A DNA stretch of 18,517 nucleotides, taken from assembly GCA_041581135.1 (NCBI GenBank), contig JBFGCM010000076.1, forward strand, positions 1-18,517, written 5' to 3'. The notes below the pieces were generated by a model that searched no databases, was not told the origin of the DNA, and was given only the letters and a program-made list of their open reading frames with translations. The stretch is from JBFGCM01 sp041581135. GTDB lineage: Bacteria; Actinomycetota; Acidimicrobiia; Spongiisociales; UBA5794. Each line of letters begins with the position of its first letter. Positions within the stretch are counted from its first letter, which is position 1. Positions 6,555 to 14,235 of this stretch are shown here, one piece after another. The position numbers and the translations under genes are program-made.

Positions 6555-7466
6555 ATGACCGCGGCCGTGTCAGCTCAGTTCGACCATTTCCCACCCGATC
6601 AGGCGATCAACTGGGTGGCCGCCGAGCTGGGCACCCGCCCGGAGCACATCGGGTTCCGGCGCCTGGTGGGTGGCATCTCGACCGAACTCCACGGCGTGGT
6701 CTCCGGCTCCGATCGTTATGTGTTGCGCCGGTTCACGGACCGGGAGTGGTTGGCGCTGGAACCGCACCTGGCCCGTCACGAGGCCTACAACCTGCAACGC
6801 ACCGAGCGCGTGGAGGTCCGCACTCCTCGCCTCCGTGCCGTCGACGAGCACGGCACGCGGAGCGATGCCCCCACCGTGCTGATGACGAGGGTCGCCGGCC
6901 GGGTGGAACTGCATCCCGGGGGGCCCGACTGGTACCGGCGGGTCGCCGGAGCGCTGGCCGCCATCCATGCTGATGCCGCCGTGGACCATCCGTGGAGCTA
7001 CCAACCTTGGTTCGACGCCGCCGAGCTCGCCGTCCCCCGTTGGAGCGACCAGCCCCGCATCTGGGAGCGCATCGTCGAGACGGTGCGGCGGCCGGCGCCC
7101 GCCGAGCGGCCCCATCTCATCCACCGCGACTTCCACCCGTCCAACCTGTTGTGGCCCGACCAGGACCTCCCTGCCGTCATCGACTGGGTGAACGCGTGTC
7201 GCGGCCCTGCCGGCGTCGACGTGGGCCACTGCCGTCTCAACCTGGCGGTCCTCCACGGGCCCAACACGGCTGACGCCTTCCTGGACGCCTACATGGCCGA
7301 GACCGGCCGTGACCACGACCCGTACTGGGACCTGGTGTCGATCGCCGAGTTCCCGCTCGACAAGGTGTACCAAGGGTGGACCGACTTGGAGCTGGCAATC
7401 TCGCTGCCCCGGATGCGCGCCAACGTGGAGCACCATGCCGCCCGCGCTCTGATGGCCGTGGGCTGA
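6555..7466 (+). CDS. APH-family phosphotransferase (aminoglycoside-kinase fold)
   Basis: A 303-residue protein with the protein-kinase-like APH fold. The N-lobe has LVGGISTELHGV (38-49), a nucleotide-binding turn, and VLRRF (56-60) in the position of the ATP-binding lysine strand; arginines take the place of the usual lysine. The catalytic loop HRDFHPSN (190-197) contains the catalytic Asp192 and Asn197, and the metal-binding segment AVIDWVNACRGPAGVD (207-222) has Asp210. These are the active-site motifs of enzymes that phosphorylate small hydroxyl compounds such as aminoglycosides, choline or homoserine. Chromosomal members like this one usually have unknown substrates, so it should not be called a resistance gene. 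The ATG at 6555 has no strong ribosome-binding site. The methyltransferase gene follows after 44 bases. Confidence 0.85.
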   Translation: MTAAVSAQFDHFPPDQAINWVAAELGTRPEHIGFRRLVGGISTELHGVVSGSDRYVLRRFTDREWLALEPHLARHEAYNLQRTERVEVRTPRLRAVDEHGTRSDAPTVLMTRVAGRVELHPGGPDWYRRVAGALAAIHADAAVDHPWSYQPWFDAAELAVPRWSDQPRIWERIVETVRRPAPAERPHLIHRDFHPSNLLWPDQDLPAVIDWVNACRGPAGVDVGHCRLNLAVLHGPNTADAFLDAYMAETGRDHDPYWDLVSIAEFPLDKVYQGWTDLELAISLPRMRANVEHHAARALMAVG

Positions 7467-7510
7467 GCCGGCATGTGGCCACACCGAGCCGCCGCCCGAG
7501 GGTACGCGAC

Positions 7511-8200
7511 ATGAACTACGAGCCCAGAGTGGACCCCATCCAGCATCAGCGGATCAGGCGCTGGCACGACCGGGCCTACGACCGGATGTCCCGCGACGAA
7601 GACATCGAGGTCGCCTGGCTCGGACTCACCCTCCGGGTGCCGCCGCAGGTGTTCGCTCCTCCGCCGATGCCGCCGCTGTTGTCACTAGCCCTGCGGGACG
7701 AAGTCGGCGTCGGAGACCGGGTCCTCGACATGGGCACCGGCAGCGGGGTGAACGCCATCCTGGCCGCTGCGAAGGCGTCCGAGGTCGTCGCCGTCGACAT
7801 CAACCCGCACGCAGTGGCGTGTGCTCGGGCCAATGCCGAGGCGAATGGCGTCGCAAACCGGGTCACGACACTGGAGAGTGACGTCTTCGATGCGGTCGAC
7901 GGCGAGTTCGATCTCATCATCTTCGATCCACCGTTCCGATGGTTCCGGCCCCGCGACCTGCTCGAGGCAGCCATCGCCGACGAGGGCTACCGGGCACTCA
8001 CCCGGTTCATGGCCGAGGCACCCTCCTACTTGGCCCCCGGCGGCCGCGTGCTCATCGACTTCGGGACCTCGGCCGACCTTGCGTACCTCGAGGAGCTGAT
8101 CGATCACCACGACTACCGCAAGACGACGTTGCGTACCTTCGAACTCACCCAGGACGGCTGGACGGTGCAGTACTTCGTCTTCCGGCTCACCCGCCCCTGA
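7511..8200 (+). CDS. SAM-dependent methyltransferase, PrmC/HemK-like
   Basis: A 229-residue class I methyltransferase. The SAM-binding motif I is DMGTGSGVN (73-81), the acidic ribose-binding motif is VAVDINPHA (93-101), and motif IV is IIFDPPFRW (137-145). D-P-P-F corresponds to the N-P-P-Y of PrmC and the D-P-P-F/Y of N6-adenine and RsmC-type enzymes, which places it among enzymes that methylate an amide or amine nitrogen. The N-terminal 60 residues are shorter than the PrmC substrate-recognition domain, so a release-factor substrate is doubtful. The ATG at 7511 is chosen because the longer frame runs through the end of the APH gene; GAGGGT lies 9 bases upstream. It is the last gene before the heat-shock operon and is probably co-transcribed with APH. 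Confidence 0.8.
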   Translation: MNYEPRVDPIQHQRIRRWHDRAYDRMSRDEDIEVAWLGLTLRVPPQVFAPPPMPPLLSLALRDEVGVGDRVLDMGTGSGVNAILAAAKASEVVAVDINPHAVACARANAEANGVANRVTTLESDVFDAVDGEFDLIIFDPPFRWFRPRDLLEAAIADEGYRALTRFMAEAPSYLAPGGRVLIDFGTSADLAYLEELIDHHDYRKTTLRTFELTQDGWTVQYFVFRLTRP

Positions 8201-8277
8201 CGTTTCACCACGCCCGGCGTCGGGAAGGTCTCTCGAGGCGCGGGCGGCGGCTGTCTGCGCCGTCGCCACGCCGCTGC

Positions 8278-8306
8278 TTTACAGATTGCCCGGAATATGA
8301 CAACAT
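8278..8306 (+). promoter_or_regulatory. dnaK operon promoter
   Basis: TTTACA (8278-8283) and CAACAT (8301-8306) are separated by 17 bases, a sigma-70-type spacing. The clpB promoter in this window has TTTACG and TAACAT with the same 17-base spacer. The leader to the dnaK ATG would be about 90 bases; it contains a small imperfect hairpin at 8350-8370 and the AGGAGG ribosome-binding site. Confidence 0.65.
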
Positions 8307-8316
8307 AGCACTCAGG
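8296..8316 (+). promoter_or_regulatory. HspR operator-like (HAIR) element at dnaK
   Basis: Known HspR sites are CTTGAGT-N7-ACTCAAG. Here TATGACA-N7-ACTCAGG keeps the TGA and CTCA cores at the exact spacing and covers the -10 box, where a repressor would block transcription. The left half is degenerate. The same element occurs before clpB, and hspR itself is the fourth gene of this operon, which supports autoregulation. The role is inferred. Confidence 0.6.
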
Positions 8317-8402
8317 TTATAGCTAACCGACTTACTCAATAGATCCGACGAGCCCGTTCGTCACGGACTCACCACCGCGTCTCTCGCAGGAGGAAGACAC
8401 CA

Positions 8403-10232
8403 ATGGCCGCAGTAGGAATCGATCTCGGCACGACGAACAGCGTCGTCGCCGTGCTGGAGGGTGGCGAACCCAGAGTCATCGCCAATGCCGAGGGTCACCG
8501 CGTGACCCCTTCGGTTGTCGCGTTCTCGAAGTCGGGCGAAGTACTGGTCGGCGAGCAGGCCAAACGGCAGGCGATCACCAACCCGGACCGCACCGTCCGC
8601 TCCGTCAAGCGCCACATGGGCACCGACTGGAGCGTCAAGGTCGACGACAAGGACTACAACGCGCAGGAGATCTCGGCGCGGATCCTCCAGAAGCTGAAGC
8701 GGGACGCAGAGGCCCACCTGGGCGAGACCGTCACCGAGGCCGTCATCACCGTGCCGGCGTACTTCGGCGACGCCCAGCGGCAGGCCACCAAAGAGGCCGG
8801 CCAGATCGCCGGTCTCGAGGTGCTGCGCATCGTCAACGAGCCGACGGCGGCAGCGCTGGCGTACGGCCTCGACAAGACCAACGATCAGACGATCCTCGTC
8901 TACGACCTCGGCGGCGGAACCTTCGACGTATCCGTGCTGGAGATCGGCGAAGGAGTGTTCGAGGTGAAGTCGACCTCGGGCGACACCAACCTGGGGGGCG
9001 ACGACTGGGACGAGCGGATCATCGACTGGCTCGTCACCGAGTTCAAGAACGAGAACGGCATCGACCTGTCCAAGGATCCGATGGCGATGACGCGGCTCAA
9101 GGAGGCCGCGGAGAAGGCAAAGATCGAGTTGTCCTCGGTGACCGAGACCGAGATCAACCTGCCCTTCATCACCGCCAACGAGTCCGGCCCGATCCACCTG
9201 CTCAGGTCACTGAAGCGCAGCGAGTTCCAGCGCATCACCGAGGATCTGGTGGAGCGGACCCGCGCCCCCTTCCACCAGGCCATCAAGGATGCCGGTATCT
9301 CGTTGGACGACATCGACCATGTCATCCTCGTGGGCGGCTCCACCCGAATGCCGGCGATCCAGGACCTTGCCAAGGAACTCGCCGGCAAGGACCCGCACCA
9401 GGGTGTGAACCCGGATGAGGTGGTCGCCCTCGGCGCCGCCATCCAGGCCGGCGTGCTCAAGGGAGACGTCTCCGGCATCCTGCTCCTCGACGTGACCCCG
9501 TTGACGCTGGGCGTCGAGACCGAGGGTGGCGTCATGACCAAGATGATCGAGCGCAACACCACCATCCCCACCCGGCGCTCCGAGATCTTCACCACCGCGG
9601 CCGACAACCAGCCCGAAGTGGAGATCCACGTGCTCCAGGGCGAGCGGTCGATGGCGACCGACAACAAGTCGTTGGGCCGCTTCAAGCTGCCCGGTATCGC
9701 CCCGGCGCCTCGGGGTGTGCCCCAGATCGAGGTGACGTTCGACATCGACGCCAACGGCATCGTCTCGGTGTCGGCCAAGGACCTGGGCACCGGCAAGACG
9801 CAGCAGGTGACCATCACCGGCGGCACCGCGCTGTCCCAGGACGAGATCGACCAGATGATCAAGGGTGCCGAGGCGCATGCCGCCGAAGACGCCCAACGCC
9901 GCGAGGCCGCTGAGGCTCGCAACCAGGCCGATCATGCCGCCTACCAGATCGAGAAGCAGCTCGCCGAGCATGGCGACAAGCTGAGCACCGACGAGAAGAA
10001 CACCATCGAAGACAAGCTCACGGAGCTGCGCAAGCTGCTCACCGAGGAAACGGCGCCTGAAACGCTGCGCGCCAAGACCGAGGAGCTGCTCACGGCGTCC
10101 CAGATCCTCGGCCAGAAGGTGTACGAGTCGACGCAGGCCACGGCCGACAGCGGCGATGAGGGCGCCTCCGACAGTGGCGGCGCCGACGACGTGGTCGAGG
10201 CCGAGATCATCGATGAGGGCGACGAGGGATGA
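8403..10232 (+). CDS. dnaK: Molecular chaperone DnaK (Hsp70)
   Basis: A full-length 609-residue Hsp70. DnaK binds exposed hydrophobic peptides in an ATP-driven cycle in the cytoplasm, stimulated by DnaJ and reset by GrpE; in actinobacteria it is also the co-repressor of HspR. Visible signatures are GIDLGTTNS (5-13), VPAYFGDAQRQATKEAG, IVNEPTAAALAYGLD, YDLGGGTFDVSVLE, and HVILVGGSTRMP in the ATPase domain. The linker LLLDVTPLTLGVET and the substrate domain follow, with a helical lid near residues 500-590. The tail is acidic and ends with DVVEAEIIDEGDEG, a typical DnaK C-terminus. The start has AGGAGG 9 bases upstream. The stop codon overlaps the grpE start (ATGA), so translation is probably coupled. 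Confidence 0.98.
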   Translation: MAAVGIDLGTTNSVVAVLEGGEPRVIANAEGHRVTPSVVAFSKSGEVLVGEQAKRQAITNPDRTVRSVKRHMGTDWSVKVDDKDYNAQEISARILQKLKRDAEAHLGETVTEAVITVPAYFGDAQRQATKEAGQIAGLEVLRIVNEPTAAALAYGLDKTNDQTILVYDLGGGTFDVSVLEIGEGVFEVKSTSGDTNLGGDDWDERIIDWLVTEFKNENGIDLSKDPMAMTRLKEAAEKAKIELSSVTETEINLPFITANESGPIHLLRSLKRSEFQRITEDLVERTRAPFHQAIKDAGISLDDIDHVILVGGSTRMPAIQDLAKELAGKDPHQGVNPDEVVALGAAIQAGVLKGDVSGILLLDVTPLTLGVETEGGVMTKMIERNTTIPTRRSEIFTTAADNQPEVEIHVLQGERSMATDNKSLGRFKLPGIAPAPRGVPQIEVTFDIDANGIVSVSAKDLGTGKTQQVTITGGTALSQDEIDQMIKGAEAHAAEDAQRREAAEARNQADHAAYQIEKQLAEHGDKLSTDEKNTIEDKLTELRKLLTEETAPETLRAKTEELLTASQILGQKVYESTQATADSGDEGASDSGGADDVVEAEIIDEGDEG

Positions 10233-10834
10233 CCACTCCTGACGCCCCCGAGGATGCCGTCGTCGCCGAGATCATCGATGACGACGGGTTTCATGGAGAG
10301 CTCGAGCCCGAGCCGCTGACGCCGGCGGACCTCGGGCTCGAGCTACCTGAGGACCGCGCCGAGGCGGAGGCGCTGCTGCTGCGCGCCGCGGCCACGGCTC
10401 GTGCAGATGCGGACGAGTACCTCGAGAACCTGCAGCGCGTGGCGGCGGACTTCGAGAACTATCGCAAGCGCACGCTGCGAGACCAGAAGGACCTGGTCGA
10501 GCATGCCACCCAGCGCCTGCTCGAGAAGCTGCTTCCTGCGCTGGATTCCTTCGACGCCGCACTGGCATACGAGCCGCAGACCCCTACCGAGGAGAAGATC
10601 CTCGAGGGCATGGCCGGCACGCGGTACCAGTTGCTCGAGATCTTGGGGACCGAGCGGTTCTCGGTGATCCCGGCCTCACCGGGAGAGCCGTTCGACCCTG
10701 CCGTACACGAGGCGGTGTCGGGCCCGACGGGTGGGGGCGAAGGCGCCCTCGTCATCGGACAGGAGCTGCGGCGCGGCTACCGGCTCGGCGACCGCGTGGT
10801 TCGCGCCAGCCTCGTCACCGTGGAGCATGGCTGA
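10229..10834 (+). CDS. grpE: Nucleotide exchange factor GrpE
   Basis: A 201-residue GrpE that releases ADP from DnaK and resets its cycle. After an acidic, poorly ordered N-terminus, a long helix (about 45-90) includes ENLQRVAADFENYRKRTLRD, the conserved dimer-stalk signature. The C-terminal beta domain that contacts DnaK has GEPFDPAVHEAVSGP (about 148-162) and ELRRGYRLGDRVVRASLVTV (about 179-198). The gene overlaps the dnaK stop by four bases and runs 8 bases into dnaJ. Its first residues (AVVAEIIDDDG) resemble the DnaK tail (DVVEAEIIDEG), and a 17-base stretch is identical between the two genes (10200-10216 and 10265-10281). Confidence 0.96.
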   Translation: MTTPDAPEDAVVAEIIDDDGFHGELEPEPLTPADLGLELPEDRAEAEALLLRAAATARADADEYLENLQRVAADFENYRKRTLRDQKDLVEHATQRLLEKLLPALDSFDAALAYEPQTPTEEKILEGMAGTRYQLLEILGTERFSVIPASPGEPFDPAVHEAVSGPTGGGEGALVIGQELRRGYRLGDRVVRASLVTVEHG

Positions 10835-11741
10835 GAAGACGATGCGCAAAGAGTGGCTCGAGCGTGACTACTACGCCGTTCTCGGCGTAGACAAGCGCGC
10901 CACGGACGCCGAGATCAAGAAGGCGTACCGCAAGCTCGCTCAGCAGTACCACCCCGACACCAACAAGGGCGACGAAACGGCCGAGGCCCGCTTCAAGGAG
11001 ATCTCGGAGGCCTACTCGGTGATCGGCGATCCCGAAGAGCGTAAAGAGTACGACCACGTCCGGGAGATGGGCCAGTTCGTGGGTACGCCTGGCGGCGGGT
11101 CGCAGTACGTGCGTGTCGAGGACCTGATGGGAAGCGGCGGTTCGCCGTTCGACTTGTTCGGCGGACTGACCGATCTCTTCGGGCGCCAAGCTCAGCAACC
11201 CCGCAGCGCCGCGGGGTCAGACATCGCCGCCGACCTCACCCTGAGCTTCCACGAGGCCGTTTCCGGCGTCACCAAGCAGCTCAACGTCGGCGGGCAGACG
11301 GTCAAGGTCAAGATCCCGAAGGGTGTGGCCGACGGCGCCCGCATCCGGGTGCGCGGCAAGGGGGCGCCGGGGTTCGGTGGCGGCCCCGCCGGTGACCTCA
11401 TCGTGACCGTCCACACCGGGAGCCATCCCGTGTTCGGACGATCGGGGAACAACCTCCTCATCGACGTGCCCATCACCTTCGCCGAGGCCGCGCTCGGAGC
11501 CGACATCGCCGTGCCGACCCTCGACGGCAAGGTGCGGCTGCGCATCCCGCCCGGTACGCAGTCCGGCAAGACCTTCCGCGTCAGCGGCAAGGGCGTGGAG
11601 AGCGCCAAGAAGACCGGTGACCTCCTCGTGACTGTCGAGGTGGTGGTCCCGGAGGATCTCACCGACGAACAGCGCAACCTCATCGAGAAGCTGCGGGACA
11701 ACAGTCCGGGCGACGACCCACGAACACACTTGGGGGTGTGA
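10827..11741 (+). CDS. dnaJ: DnaJ-type co-chaperone without zinc-finger domain
   Basis: A 304-residue J-protein that delivers substrates to DnaK and stimulates its ATPase. The J domain (about 13-78) has DYYAVLGV, KKAYRKLAQQYHPDTN with the essential HPD motif (42-44), and FKEISEAYSVIGD. A Gly/Phe-rich linker (85-120) leads straight to the C-terminal beta-sandwich domains (from about 132: DIAADLTLSFHEAVSGV, then VKIPKGVADGARIRVRGKG). The four C-x-x-C-x-G-x-G zinc repeats of classical DnaJ are missing and I see no cysteine in the protein, so it is a class B (CbpA-like) member. The ATG at 10827 overlaps the grpE end; an in-frame ATG at 10842 is an alternative start. A second, zinc-bearing DnaJ may exist elsewhere in the genome. 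Confidence 0.93.
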   Translation: MAEKTMRKEWLERDYYAVLGVDKRATDAEIKKAYRKLAQQYHPDTNKGDETAEARFKEISEAYSVIGDPEERKEYDHVREMGQFVGTPGGGSQYVRVEDLMGSGGSPFDLFGGLTDLFGRQAQQPRSAAGSDIAADLTLSFHEAVSGVTKQLNVGGQTVKVKIPKGVADGARIRVRGKGAPGFGGGPAGDLIVTVHTGSHPVFGRSGNNLLIDVPITFAEAALGADIAVPTLDGKVRLRIPPGTQSGKTFRVSGKGVESAKKTGDLLVTVEVVVPEDLTDEQRNLIEKLRDNSPGDDPRTHLGV

Positions 11742-11744
11742 ACC

Positions 11745-12143
11745 ATGGCACAGAGCAAACGGGACGCCGTCTACATCATCTCGGTGGCGGCCGAGCTGGC
11801 AGGTGTGCACCCCCAGACGCTGCGCATCTACGAGCGCAAGGGCCTCATCCAGCCGTACCGCACGCCGGGCGGCACGCGGCGCTACTCGGAAGCGGATCTG
11901 GAGCGACTCGCCCTCATTTCGGAGCTGACGTCGCAGGGAATGAACCTCGCCGGGGTGCGCCGAGTGCTTGCACTGCAGGAGGAGAATCGACGCCTGAGGG
12001 GTCAGGTGGAGCGCATGCGGCGTCTGCTCGAGGACGCCGAGGCGCGCATCAGCGGCAGGCCCCGTGCAGGGGCTACCGCAGTGCGCGGGAGCCGGCGCCG
12101 CTCCAACCTCCCGGACATCCGGCGTGACTCACCCTTCGGCTGA
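11745..12143 (+). CDS. hspR: Heat-shock repressor HspR (MerR family)
   Basis: A 132-residue MerR-type regulator, the usual fourth gene of actinobacterial dnaK operons. HspR binds HAIR inverted repeats and represses dnaK, clpB and related genes, using DnaK as co-repressor, so chaperone depletion during stress relieves repression. The winged-helix region covers about residues 10-75: YIISVAAELAGVHPQTLRIY, ERKGLIQPYRTPGGTRRYSE and DLERLALISELTSQGMNLAG. A leucine-rich coiled coil (about 76-100, ALQEENRRLRGQVERMRRLL) would make the dimer, and the tail is basic. The ATG is three bases after the dnaJ stop. Candidate target sites are seen at 8296-8316 and 17434-17454. Length fits the family. Confidence 0.95.
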   Translation: MAQSKRDAVYIISVAAELAGVHPQTLRIYERKGLIQPYRTPGGTRRYSEADLERLALISELTSQGMNLAGVRRVLALQEENRRLRGQVERMRRLLEDAEARISGRPRAGATAVRGSRRRSNLPDIRRDSPFG

Positions 12144-12516
12144 GCCGACTCCCTCCCGGCTCCGCCGTCTGCTGCGCAACACGTACGCCCTCGCACTGAT
12201 CTGGTTCGTTTTCGGCGGCGCGAGCGCCGTCATCTTCGGCCTGTGGATTCAGCCGCGCTGGGTGAACGTGTGCTCTGCCATTCGCGATGGGCCCCGCTGC
12301 GGCCCGGTGGACGAAGCCACCGCCGTTGGGTACAGCTTCTTTCTCGTAGCCGGCATCGCGCTGGTGGTGGCGCCCATCGTGGCGTCGCTGTGGGAGATCC
12401 GGCACGGCGGCCCGTGGGAGGTGAGCCGGGTGGAGCCGGCCAAGACCAACCTCGCCATCCTGGCGGCATTCTTGTACGTCGGCCTGGGCGCCCTTGCGGT
12501 GTCCGTGATCGCCTGA
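12124..12516 (+). CDS. Small membrane protein with three predicted helices
   Basis: An unrecognised 130-residue protein. The GTG at 12124 overlaps the end of hspR by 20 bases; I prefer it to the longer frame, which would run further into hspR. Hydrophobic segments at about 21-42, 69-91 and 108-130 predict three membrane helices, with a basic N-terminus (RLRRLLRN) likely in the cytoplasm. The first loop holds two cysteines (50 and 59) and would then face outward, where they could form a disulfide. No catalytic motif is visible. Its overlap with hspR suggests it is the last gene of the heat-shock operon, yet the ribosome-binding site is weak and the link to proteostasis is inference only. Confidence 0.7.
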   Translation: MTHPSAEPTPSRLRRLLRNTYALALIWFVFGGASAVIFGLWIQPRWVNVCSAIRDGPRCGPVDEATAVGYSFFLVAGIALVVAPIVASLWEIRHGGPWEVSRVEPAKTNLAILAAFLYVGLGALAVSVIA

Positions 12517-12543
12517 CCCAGATGCCCCCGACTCCCTGACCCC

Positions 12544-13179
12544 TCACGCCACGAAGGACTCGCCGGTGGGCTCTTGGACCCGAAAGGCCACCACTACGGT
12601 GTCACGTTTGGGCCAGCCCTTGATGAGGTCGGCGGCGCGCTCATTGACCTCCTCGACGTACTCGTCCCACTCGAGTGCCTCCGGGTTGCCACCGAAGCTG
12701 CCGAACAAGTTGGGACGAGCTCGTACCTCCCCGTCGGCGAGATCGAAGCCTTCCACGTTCACCACGGCCAGCTCCAGGTCGGTGCAACGATCGATGAACC
12801 GGCGAGCCACGGTCATTGTGAAGTAACCCTCACCGCCCTCGCTGCGATGCACGGCCTGGGAGTCGAACTCGGCGACGAGCTCGGTGGTGGCGGGATGCTC
12901 CTCGTACTCCTCGTCGTCGTCTTCCGTGACGGCATCGTCGGGAGTGACGATGGGCTCCGCCACGACCATCACGTTGGCGAGCTCTGACATGGGCAGCAGG
13001 TTGTAGCCGGTGCGGCGGTCGTCGAAGATCTGCACCACCGGCTCGATGCCGTCCCAGTACACCTGGCCTACCAGGTGGGGGCCTCGCCAGATCTCGACGA
13101 TGGTTTCGTCAGTGCCTTCGCGAGTGGATTCCACTGCGCTGAGAGGGGGCTCCTCTTCGGCGTCGTAGTCATCGGTCAT
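12544..13179 (-). CDS. Acidic protein of unknown function
   Basis: An unrecognised 211-residue protein, strongly acidic, with a low-complexity centre (VTEDDDEEYEEHP, about 84-96). The N-terminal half has strands suited to a small beta domain (ETIVEIWRGPHLVGQVYWDG, then PVVQIFDDRRTGYNLLPMSE). The C-terminal half contains RRFIDRCTDLELAVVNVEGF and EWDEYVEEVNERAADLIKGW. There is no signal peptide or membrane helix, so it should be cytoplasmic. The ATG has GGGAGG 10 bases upstream. It is divergent from the PARG-like gene with a 95-bp gap, so the two may share a control region. Codon usage resembles its neighbours. No function can be assigned. Confidence 0.8.
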   Translation of the reverse strand: MTDDYDAEEEPPLSAVESTREGTDETIVEIWRGPHLVGQVYWDGIEPVVQIFDDRRTGYNLLPMSELANVMVVAEPIVTPDDAVTEDDDEEYEEHPATTELVAEFDSQAVHRSEGGEGYFTMTVARRFIDRCTDLELAVVNVEGFDLADGEVRARPNLFGSFGGNPEALEWDEYVEEVNERAADLIKGWPKRDTVVVAFRVQEPTGESFVA

Positions 13180-13274
13180 GTCAATCCGGCCTCCCGCTCA
13201 GTCGTACCGGCGTCCAGGGCTGTGGACGGTGCGGCGGTATCGTATCTCGATCGTCCGTCCTGGAGGCGAGTGCC

Positions 13275-14129
13275 ATGGCCAGGTCCAACCGAGCCGGTCG
13301 GGCTCGTACTGCGGAAGAGACGGTCGCGATCCTCGAGTCGGGCTCCTACCGGACGGCTGATGGCGTCATCGTCGACATCGAGCACGACTTGGCCGCCGCA
13401 GTGGCCGGCACGAGGCTCTACGAGCCGGACGACCTCACCGACCTACGCCAAGGAGTGGAGGCTGTGGACTCCCACGACACACCTCCGCACATCGAGGTGC
13501 GCAACTGCACCACCTTCGCCGCCGCCCGCTTCCTGTCTGCCGGCGCCGCCCACCACGATCCGCTGTGCCTCAACTTCGCCTCTGCCAGGAACCCCGGCGG
13601 GGGATTCCTGGGGGGAAGCCAGGCGCAGGAAGAAGCGCTGGCGCGGGCGTCCGGTCTGTACGCATGTGTGCGGTCACAACCCATGTACTACGCCCGTAAT
13701 CGCAGGCACGGCTCCGCGCTCTACACCGACCACATGATCTATTCGCCGAGGGTTCCGGTGTTCCGCGACGACGAGGATCGGCTGCTCGAGGAGCCCTACT
13801 CCGTGTCGATCCTGACTGCCCCTGCCGTCAACGCAGGGGCGGTGCGAGCCAACGAGCCAGAAGCAGCCGGCGAGATCGCGCCGACGATGCACCGCCGGAT
13901 TCGGAACGTCCTTGCCGTGGCGCGAGCGCACCGCCATGAGCAGCTGGTGCTCGGCGCCTGGGGTTGCGGCGTCTTCGCCAACGATCCGGCTGAGGTGTCC
14001 GAGCTCTTCCGCGCCGCACTCGAGGAGCCTCGCTTCGGCGCGGCCTTCAGGACCGTCGTCTTCGCCGTGCTCGATCACTCCACGTCGCTCGACACCTTCG
14101 ACGCATTCGAACGAGCATTCGCCGAGTAG
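13275..14129 (+). CDS. Microbial-type poly(ADP-ribose) glycohydrolase (TIGR02452 family)
   Basis: A 284-residue protein of the bacterial PARG family. These macrodomain-related enzymes cut the ribose-ribose bonds of poly(ADP-ribose), or remove ADP-ribose from proteins or nucleic acids. The catalytic signature is complete: NFASARNPGGG (100-110) followed by QAQEE (116-120), where Glu119 and Glu120 match the paired glutamates of the G-G-G-x(6-8)-Q-E-E motif. The C-terminal strand LGAWGCGVFANDP (226-238) is typical of the macrodomain core, and the N-terminal 70 residues form the extra domain seen in this family. The ATG has GGAGG 8 bases upstream. No ADP-ribosyltransferase or toxin gene is adjacent in the window. 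It may act in DNA-damage repair or NAD salvage; the natural substrate is unknown. Confidence 0.88.
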   Translation: MARSNRAGRARTAEETVAILESGSYRTADGVIVDIEHDLAAAVAGTRLYEPDDLTDLRQGVEAVDSHDTPPHIEVRNCTTFAAARFLSAGAAHHDPLCLNFASARNPGGGFLGGSQAQEEALARASGLYACVRSQPMYYARNRRHGSALYTDHMIYSPRVPVFRDDEDRLLEEPYSVSILTAPAVNAGAVRANEPEAAGEIAPTMHRRIRNVLAVARAHRHEQLVLGAWGCGVFANDPAEVSELFRAALEEPRFGAAFRTVVFAVLDHSTSLDTFDAFERAFAE

Positions 14130-14142
14130 TGGTCGCGACCAC
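14129..14142. terminator. Palindrome at the PARG stop codon
   Basis: GTGGTCGCGACCAC is a perfect 14-base palindrome that begins at the last base of the PARG stop codon. The 106-bp convergent gap also holds GTGGGC/GCCCAC (14151-14176, 14-base loop) and the palindrome GCTGTCGACAGC (14217-14228). A T-run is missing in all cases. These are weak terminator candidates for the two convergent genes. Confidence 0.3.
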
Positions 14143-14235
14143 CAACGGCGGTGGGCGCCGACGGCCCCGAGCCCACCTGGAGCGGGATGCCTGGAGGACG
14201 CAAGTGGCGCTCGGGAGCTGTCGACAGCGGCGTCA

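Noticed and set aside
6555..7466. Aminoglycoside resistance gene
   Set aside because: Only the general APH fold motifs are visible. Chromosomal members of this family act on many different small molecules, and no mobile element is nearby.
8900..9922. Minus-strand open frame of 340 codons opposite dnaK
   Set aside because: dnaK is certain on the other strand; the Ser/Arg-rich product has no domain pattern.
12064..12123. Longer N-terminus of the three-helix membrane protein
   Set aside because: It would extend 80 bases into hspR and adds a low-complexity stretch; the GTG at 12124 gives a normal basic start before the first helix.
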